A stretch of 64,000 nucleotides of DNA, taken from Sediminicola sp047612485 (lineage in GTDB: Bacteria; Bacteroidota; Bacteroidia; Flavobacteriales; Flavobacteriaceae). The position numbers and the translations under genes are program-made. Within the stretch, counting starts at the first letter, position 1; the number at the start of each line of letters is the position of its first letter. This document shows positions 61,098-64,000 of the stretch, piece after piece. The notes beneath the pieces are model-generated. The model was not told the origin of the DNA and searched no databases. It saw only the letters and a program-made list of their open reading frames with translations. The DNA is taken from contig JBLGAT010000002.1 of NCBI GenBank assembly GCA_047612485.1, forward strand, positions 1 through 64,000, given 5' to 3'.

Positions 61098-62176
61098 TAT
61101 TCTGGCTTTATCAACTCCGTTTCCTTAGTGATTCCTGACAAGATTTCCACTCGGTCCAAATTTTGCAGACCAATGGAGACCGTAACAGATCCGTTCAAGG
61201 TCATCACCTTTTTTCCTTCCAAAAGATATTCTTTAGGGATGGTAAGGGTATTTTCCTTTTCTGCCACAATGATATTTCCCTCTCCGGAAAGTCCTGGGTA
61301 CAATACTTTGGGAGGAGAAATAAATTCGGCTTCTATTTTAAAAGTTTGTGACCGCTCATCTTTTCTAGGATAGATTTTACTGATTTTGGCTTCAAAAACA
61401 TCGGATCCGTAAGCGTCAAGTGTAATGAGCGCTTTTAATCCCAACGATATTTTTACAATATCCACTTCGTCAACCAACATTTCAATTACGAAAGCATCAT
61501 TTTTACCTATGGCCGCAATGGGTTCCATGGTACTGACCACCTCCCCCGGATTTTTAAAGAGGGCATATACCTTCCCATTAATTTTGCTTTCCACCCTAAA
61601 GTCTTCAGTATTGATCAAAGACGTTTTATAGTTATTTTCAGCTTGCTCCAATTGGGTTTTCAGCTCATTTTTTGTTCGGTTGTATTTTGTCCGTAAAAGT
61701 TGTAGTTGATTTGTGGAAAGTTCAAAATTTAATTTTTTGGTATCGTATTCCAATTTGGATCCAATCTTTTGTTTCCAAAGGTTCTCTTGCCTGTAAAAAT
61801 TGATAGAGTCGTTCTTGAAACGCAAAAGGGCTGCTTTCATTTCGTCCTGGATATCCCTTAAAATCGCATAGTTGCCCTGATAGTTTTCTTGGGCCAATTT
61901 TACGTTAAGCCTAGCGTTTTCCGTACTTAATTTCGGAGACGTGTTGATGATCTGTAAAATGGGTGCTCCCTTATGTACCAGATCCCCTTCTTCTACCAGA
62001 TTGATATCCAAGATACCGGTTACCGCAGAATACACCTTGTAAAGACTATCGGGTTGTATGGTAACGGATGAATATACGGATTCTGTCATTTTGGTTTCAA
62101 TTGGGCGTACAGTCTCTTGATTTTTTCCACAGGAGACCAATAGAAGCAAACAGGGTATGACGTTTTTGAGAAACAT
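61097..62176 (-). CDS. HlyD/MacA-type periplasmic adaptor, lipoprotein
   Basis: 359 aa with a lipoprotein signal ending at Cys16 (LLLLVSC). The lipoyl/barrel-sandwich halves surround a long coiled-coil hairpin (about 85-185), and the beta-barrel domain includes PGLSGEGNIIV. It would link the ABC permease to an outer-membrane channel not encoded here. The first gene of a three-gene exporter operon. Confidence 0.93.
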   Translation of the reverse strand: MFLKNVIPCLLLLVSCGKNQETVRPIETKMTESVYSSVTIQPDSLYKVYSAVTGILDINLVEEGDLVHKGAPILQIINTSPKLSTENARLNVKLAQENYQGNYAILRDIQDEMKAALLRFKNDSINFYRQENLWKQKIGSKLEYDTKKLNFELSTNQLQLLRTKYNRTKNELKTQLEQAENNYKTSLINTEDFRVESKINGKVYALFKNPGEVVSTMEPIAAIGKNDAFVIEMLVDEVDIVKISLGLKALITLDAYGSDVFEAKISKIYPRKDERSQTFKIEAEFISPPKVLYPGLSGEGNIIVAEKENTLTIPKEYLLEGKKVMTLNGSVTVSIGLQNLDRVEILSGITKETELIKPE

Positions 62177-62181
62177 GGCTG

Positions 62182-63270
62182 TTATTGGTATGGGTTGGAT
62201 TTAAAAACAATGAATTCGCTGATGTTGGTCATATCAATGGCCCCTACCAGTTCATTATTACTTGTGACAGGGAAAAAAGCACTATTTCCATTCCTAATAT
62301 ATTCCACAACAGAAGTGATTGCTTGCGACACATCTACAGTTTTGATATTGGTCTTCATCACATCCTTGATCAATATAGCTGGATTATTGGCGTTTTTAAT
62401 GATGTCCTTATGGTATAATACTCCGGTAATTTGATTGTTGTCCATTACCACAAAGTCCTTTTCCGTACTGGCCAAAACCGCTTTTACCGCTTCTTCAATT
62501 GTGTTTTGTGGATGTAGTAAGGTAAGTTTCGTTAGCATAGCCTCCTTAACAATATGACCTTCCAAAATAGACTGGTTTTTTACCATTTGGTTCTCGCCGT
62601 AGGCACCCACAAAAATGAAGAGGGCAATCAATATTAAAAATGGATTGAAAAAAATCCCGAGCATAAAAAAGACAACGGCCAAGATCTGTCCCAGACCGGA
62701 GGCGATCTCCGTAGCTTTCACCCGTCCCAATTTGAACGCCAATAGGGCTCGGAGCACCCTCCCGCCATCCATTGGAAAGGCAGGGATCATATTAAACACC
62801 ACTAACATTATGTTTGCAATAAATAGAAAAAGGAGTAGGCTTTGGACACCAGAAGTATTTAAAAAATCTTCCAAGCCGGCAGGGTCCATGCTAAAATAGT
62901 TCTGAAATGGGATAAAGAATGACAATAATATGGCAATTAGTACATTTACAGCAGGTCCGGCTAAGGCCACCACTAACTCCTGCCCTGGTTTTTCCGGCAT
63001 TTTTTCCAAAAGGGCAACCCCGCCTATGGGCAATAACGTTATTTTTTTTGTACCAATACCATATCTTTTGGCTGTCAGGGCATGACCTAATTCATGCAGT
63101 ACTACACATATAAAAAGAACCAAAATAAGTAGGATGTTCAGTAGGGCGGAATTGAGGTTCCCGCCTTTTTGGATGTCTAGGAATACTACCCAAATCAGTA
63201 TAAAGGAAAAGGTCCAATGGACTTCTATTTTAATACCGGCGACTTTGCCGAGATGTAGCACTCCTTTCAT
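62182..63270 (-). CDS. Site-2-type M50 metalloprotease with CBS domains
   Basis: 362 aa. The HExxH zinc motif VVLHELGHAL is in a membrane helix near residue 60, and the distal ligand motif PAFPMDGGRVLRAL lies near 160. The C-terminal 130 residues are a pair of CBS domains (about 225-350) that could sense adenosyl nucleotides. Cuts transmembrane substrates such as anti-sigma factors in related systems; its target is unknown. It is 5 bp upstream of the adaptor gene and may share its transcript. Confidence 0.94.
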   Translation of the reverse strand: MKGVLHLGKVAGIKIEVHWTFSFILIWVVFLDIQKGGNLNSALLNILLILVLFICVVLHELGHALTAKRYGIGTKKITLLPIGGVALLEKMPEKPGQELVVALAGPAVNVLIAILLSFFIPFQNYFSMDPAGLEDFLNTSGVQSLLLFLFIANIMLVVFNMIPAFPMDGGRVLRALLAFKLGRVKATEIASGLGQILAVVFFMLGIFFNPFLILIALFIFVGAYGENQMVKNQSILEGHIVKEAMLTKLTLLHPQNTIEEAVKAVLASTEKDFVVMDNNQITGVLYHKDIIKNANNPAILIKDVMKTNIKTVDVSQAITSVVEYIRNGNSAFFPVTSNNELVGAIDMTNISEFIVFKSNPYQ

Positions 63271-63415
63271 GAAAATTTCTTTGAGGTGAAAATATATACA
63301 TCCTTATATTACGGAAATGACAACCGTCATATATAACCTTAATGTCTAGGGATACTTTTGCTTCAGCCATTGAGAATTTCATTCCAAGGATAACATATGA
63401 CCTATTTAAAATCAC

Positions 63416-64000
63416 ATGAAGAGAATTCTGACACTCACCGTAAATCCAGCTTTGGACAAAAGTACAACCGTAGCAGGGGTGCTTCCTTTTAAAAAGCTGC
63501 GCTGCGAAGTTCCTATTTATGAACCGGGAGGTGGAGGTATTAATGTATCTAGGGCTATTAAAAAATTAGGAGGTTCCTCTATTGCTATTAACCTTTCCGG
63601 CGGACCAACGGGGGAGCATTTGAAAGCACTATTGACCATGGAGGGGATAGAACAAAAAACAATTGAAATACAGGAATGGACTAGGGAAAATTTGGCAGTT
63701 ACAGATACCAGGAACGAACAACAATTTCGCTTTGGTATGCCAGGGCCGAAGGTCTGGGATACCGAATGGAAACAAGTGTTGGCAGATTTGCCCTTGCTAT
63801 TAAGGGAGGATGATTATCTTGTGGCCAGTGGGAGCCTGGCTCCAAATGTTCCCGTTGATTTTTATGCCCGGGTGGCAAAAATTGCCCAGGACATGAAAGT
63901 TAGGATGATTTTAGATACTTCTGGAGAGGCTTTGGAGGTAGGTGCAAAAGCTGGAGTCTTTTTATTAAAGCCCAATTTAGGGGAACTAAGCTCACTTTGT
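63416..64000 (+). CDS. PfkB-family hexose/phosphofructokinase, partial
   Basis: The first 195 codons of a 1-phosphofructokinase-type kinase; the gene runs past the window edge. It starts MKRILTLTVNPALDKSTTV, and the PfkB N-terminal signature lies in EPGGGGINVSRAIKKLGG near residue 38. KPNLGELSSL near the cut is the start of the ATP-domain motif. Members phosphorylate fructose-6-P, fructose-1-P or tagatose-6-P; the substrate cannot be fixed. Divergent from the M50 protease gene. Confidence 0.9.
   Translation, partial: MKRILTLTVNPALDKSTTVAGVLPFKKLRCEVPIYEPGGGGINVSRAIKKLGGSSIAINLSGGPTGEHLKALLTMEGIEQKTIEIQEWTRENLAVTDTRNEQQFRFGMPGPKVWDTEWKQVLADLPLLLREDDYLVASGSLAPNVPVDFYARVAKIAQDMKVRMILDTSGEALEVGAKAGVFLLKPNLGELSSLC

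Noticed and set aside
1..64000. CRISPR arrays or complete insertion sequences
   Set aside because: No regularly spaced repeats and no transposase or IS terminal repeats were found.

Overview
The window looks like a chromosomal segment of a marine-type Flavobacteriaceae bacterium (Bacteroidota). The reasons are its low GC, the near absence of Shine-Dalgarno sites, the Bacteroidota -7 promoter element TAnnTTTG ahead of several genes and tRNAs, and family-typical genes: DUF4290, a fused CcsBA cytochrome c biogenesis protein, bacillithiol gene bshB1, DUF2911, PIG-L/SSS pairs and a MurA with Asp in place of the catalytic Cys. No strain is assigned.

Bases 1-9350 are accessory DNA built up against a tRNA-Met(CAT) gene at 9276-9349 (- strand). 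A 44-bp copy of the 3' part of that tRNA lies at 4383-4426, one mismatch from the original, so 4427-9275 reads as a small tRNA-anchored island. It carries two tandem, paralogous lipoproteins whose C-terminal halves resemble aerolysin/ETX-MTX2 pore-forming proteins, plus a DUF805-like membrane protein. Left of the copy lies an older, decayed element: an integrase pseudogene with two stops and a frameshift (3020-4292), a frameshifted hypothetical gene, a zinc-ribbon gene with TGA in place of its first metal-binding Cys, and a separate intact tyrosine recombinase (242-1369).

From 9.4 to 30.4 kb the DNA is core-like. It holds a START-like protein, a class IV aminotransferase, YqgE/AlgH, HU, an fmt-recQ-kinase operon, DUF493, DUF4290, murA, pirin and an operon of a hydrolase-like protein, lysoplasmalogenase and GNAT. 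A light-damage cluster follows (SRPBCC, SDR, photolyase and an atypical photolyase/cryptochrome), with repeated TTTGTYYAA-like boxes in its promoter region.

From 30.4 to 38.2 kb is a sugar region: galT, galK, a NUDIX-fold regulator with a degenerate catalytic box, an SSS symporter, a 33-codon membrane micro-ORF fitted between symporter and PIG-L genes, and PIG-L itself. Two related palindromes (TAAATGTA-N5-TACATTTA type) sit upstream of galK and of the regulator gene. From 38.3 to 49.1 kb come MscS, a lipoprotein, maf, a kdsC-like phosphatase, DUF2520, ccsBA, a transsulfuration-family enzyme, bshB1 and a TPR histidine kinase. After tRNA-His come an M28 peptidase and a probable hydroxyproline-catabolic operon under a divergent AraC regulator (DHDPS-like deaminase, aldehyde dehydrogenase, DUF885 protein, hydroxyproline epimerase). 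The window ends with DnaJ/CbpM, a MacAB-like ABC exporter, an M50 protease with CBS domains and the start of a PfkB-type kinase cut by the window edge.
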